A stretch of DNA of 5,666 nucleotides from Bacteroidia bacterium. Its GTDB lineage: Bacteria; Bacteroidota; Bacteroidia; Bacteroidales; CAJPTX01. Positions 5,215 through 5,666 of the stretch are shown piece by piece (within the stretch, counting starts at the first letter, position 1; each line of letters opens with the position of its first letter). Both the position numbers and the translations under genes were made by a program. Below the pieces are notes generated by a model, which searched no databases, was not told the origin of the DNA, and was given only the letters and a program-made list of their open reading frames with translations. The stretch spans positions 1-5,666 of the forward strand of contig CAJPTS010000123.1 in the NCBI GenBank assembly GCA_905373625.1. Reading direction: 5' to 3'.

Positions 5215-5360
5215 AGTAGCGCAAAAGGCGGATGGTGCAGGTAAAAAGCATATGCGCCCCACAGGGCGCTAGTTAAGAGTTAAAAGTAGGCACAAAGTGC
5301 AAGCTAGAAGTAGCGCGAAGCGCAAATGATGCAAGTAAAAAGATGGAGGCCTGCGGGCGC
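5215..5360. repeat. Degenerate repeat units with GC-rich mini-hairpins
   Basis: Three related units follow the heptamers. Unit 1 (5215-5270) reads AGTAGCGCAAAAGGCG, then GATGGTGCAGGTAAAAAG, then hairpin GCGCCC-CACA-GGGCGC (5254-5269). Unit 2 (5271-5300) is AGTTAAGAGTTAAA, AGTAG, hairpin GCAC-AAA-GTGC (5290-5300). Unit 3 (5303-5360) is AGCTAGAAGTA, hairpin GCGC-GAA-GCGC (5313-5323), AATGATGCAAGTAAAAAG, then a GC-rich end. Units 1 and 3 align over most of their length; unit 2 is truncated. Confidence 0.75.
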
Positions 5361-5666
5361 AAATATATAGTATTGGATACCTCTCAATCGCCCACTCATA
5401 CGGGCTTTTTGCAGTGACCTAGTGGCTTAGTATTGTCTTGCTCGTACCTAGAACCGAGCTTGTTTCTTTTCTCCAATATCTTTTTCCTAATTGTTGGAAA
5501 ACACAGATTGCCCAAGAAGTAATACTGCTTGGTTAACATAATTCCGATTATTGTGTAAATAAGAAAGGGAAGTAGTGTCCGCTAATATTTGCGTTACTCA
5601 GGCGAATTAGACTTCGCCACTACCGATACAAAGACGCGCGATAAAGAAAAGCGCGTAAAATTTGTA
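5361..5666. other. Intergenic stretch after the repeats, no supported gene
   Basis: No convincing gene is present. A 47-codon frame exists on the minus strand (5396-5539) but matches nothing I know. Small hairpins are GGCGAA-TTAGAC-TTCGCC (5601-5618) and ACGCGC/GCGCGT (5634-5639 with 5651-5656, 11-nt loop), the latter near the window edge. TAGTATTG, the end of rnpB P1, recurs at 5368-5375 and 5428-5435. Confidence 0.55.

Noticed and set aside
5180..5340. CRISPR-like array
   Set aside because: The units are heptamers and degenerate longer blocks of unequal length. There are no equal repeats with unique spacers and no cas gene.
5396..5539. 47-codon minus-strand frame with a Lys/Arg-rich middle
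   Set aside because: There is no recognisable family, no promoter or ribosome site, and it is short enough to occur by chance. It is worth a homology search but cannot be supported here.
5595..5656. tRNA-like fold near the right edge
   Set aside because: Two separate hairpins are present but no acceptor/anticodon/T-arm set or GTTCGANNC box can be found.

Overview
The window looks like a chromosomal segment of a Bacteroidetes bacterium, most likely order Bacteroidales. Three things point there: a MutL with a degenerate C-terminal nuclease site next to a rhomboid protease, promoter boxes of the TAnnTTTG type, and no Shine-Dalgarno sequences before the genes. The species cannot be named from the sequence alone.

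Left part (1-2968), minus strand. A small membrane-anchored basic protein (2687-2968), mutL (870-2684) and a rhomboid intramembrane protease (1-784, cut off by the window edge) run in that order. The first two are 2 bp apart and surely co-transcribed. The rhomboid gene follows mutL after 85 bp that hold a promoter-like sequence of its own. MutL has an intact GHKL ATPase half but has lost most residues of the metal-dependent endonuclease site, and its gene carries A9 and G7A5 mononucleotide tracts.

Middle (2969-3928). About 960 bp, increasingly AT-rich, hold no convincing gene. They contain a promoter-like box for the left operon, a hairpin with a T-run that looks like an intrinsic terminator with no gene in front of it (3572-3608), and copies of a short motif, TAC(A/G)TTTGTA.

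Right part (3929-5666), plus strand. An XRE/Cro-type helix-turn-helix regulator (3929-4537) is followed, 70 bp later, by the RNase P RNA gene rnpB (4608-4984). RNase P RNA is well supported by the conserved core sequences and by P1, P2, P3 and P4 pairings. The TACRTTTGTA motif occurs upstream of the regulator, over its probable -7 box and just after its stop codon. A half-copy overlaps the rnpB promoter, which makes it a candidate operator of the regulator. After rnpB, about 680 bp appear gene-free. They hold a degenerate repeat cluster built from AGTTAAA/AGTTAAG heptamers and small GC-rich hairpins whose stems appear to co-vary.

The left operon joins DNA repair to membrane functions with no obvious mechanistic link. 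The most noteworthy parts are the regulator/motif/rnpB arrangement, a 9-base copy of the rnpB P1 3' strand just upstream of rnpB, and the structured repeat cluster.
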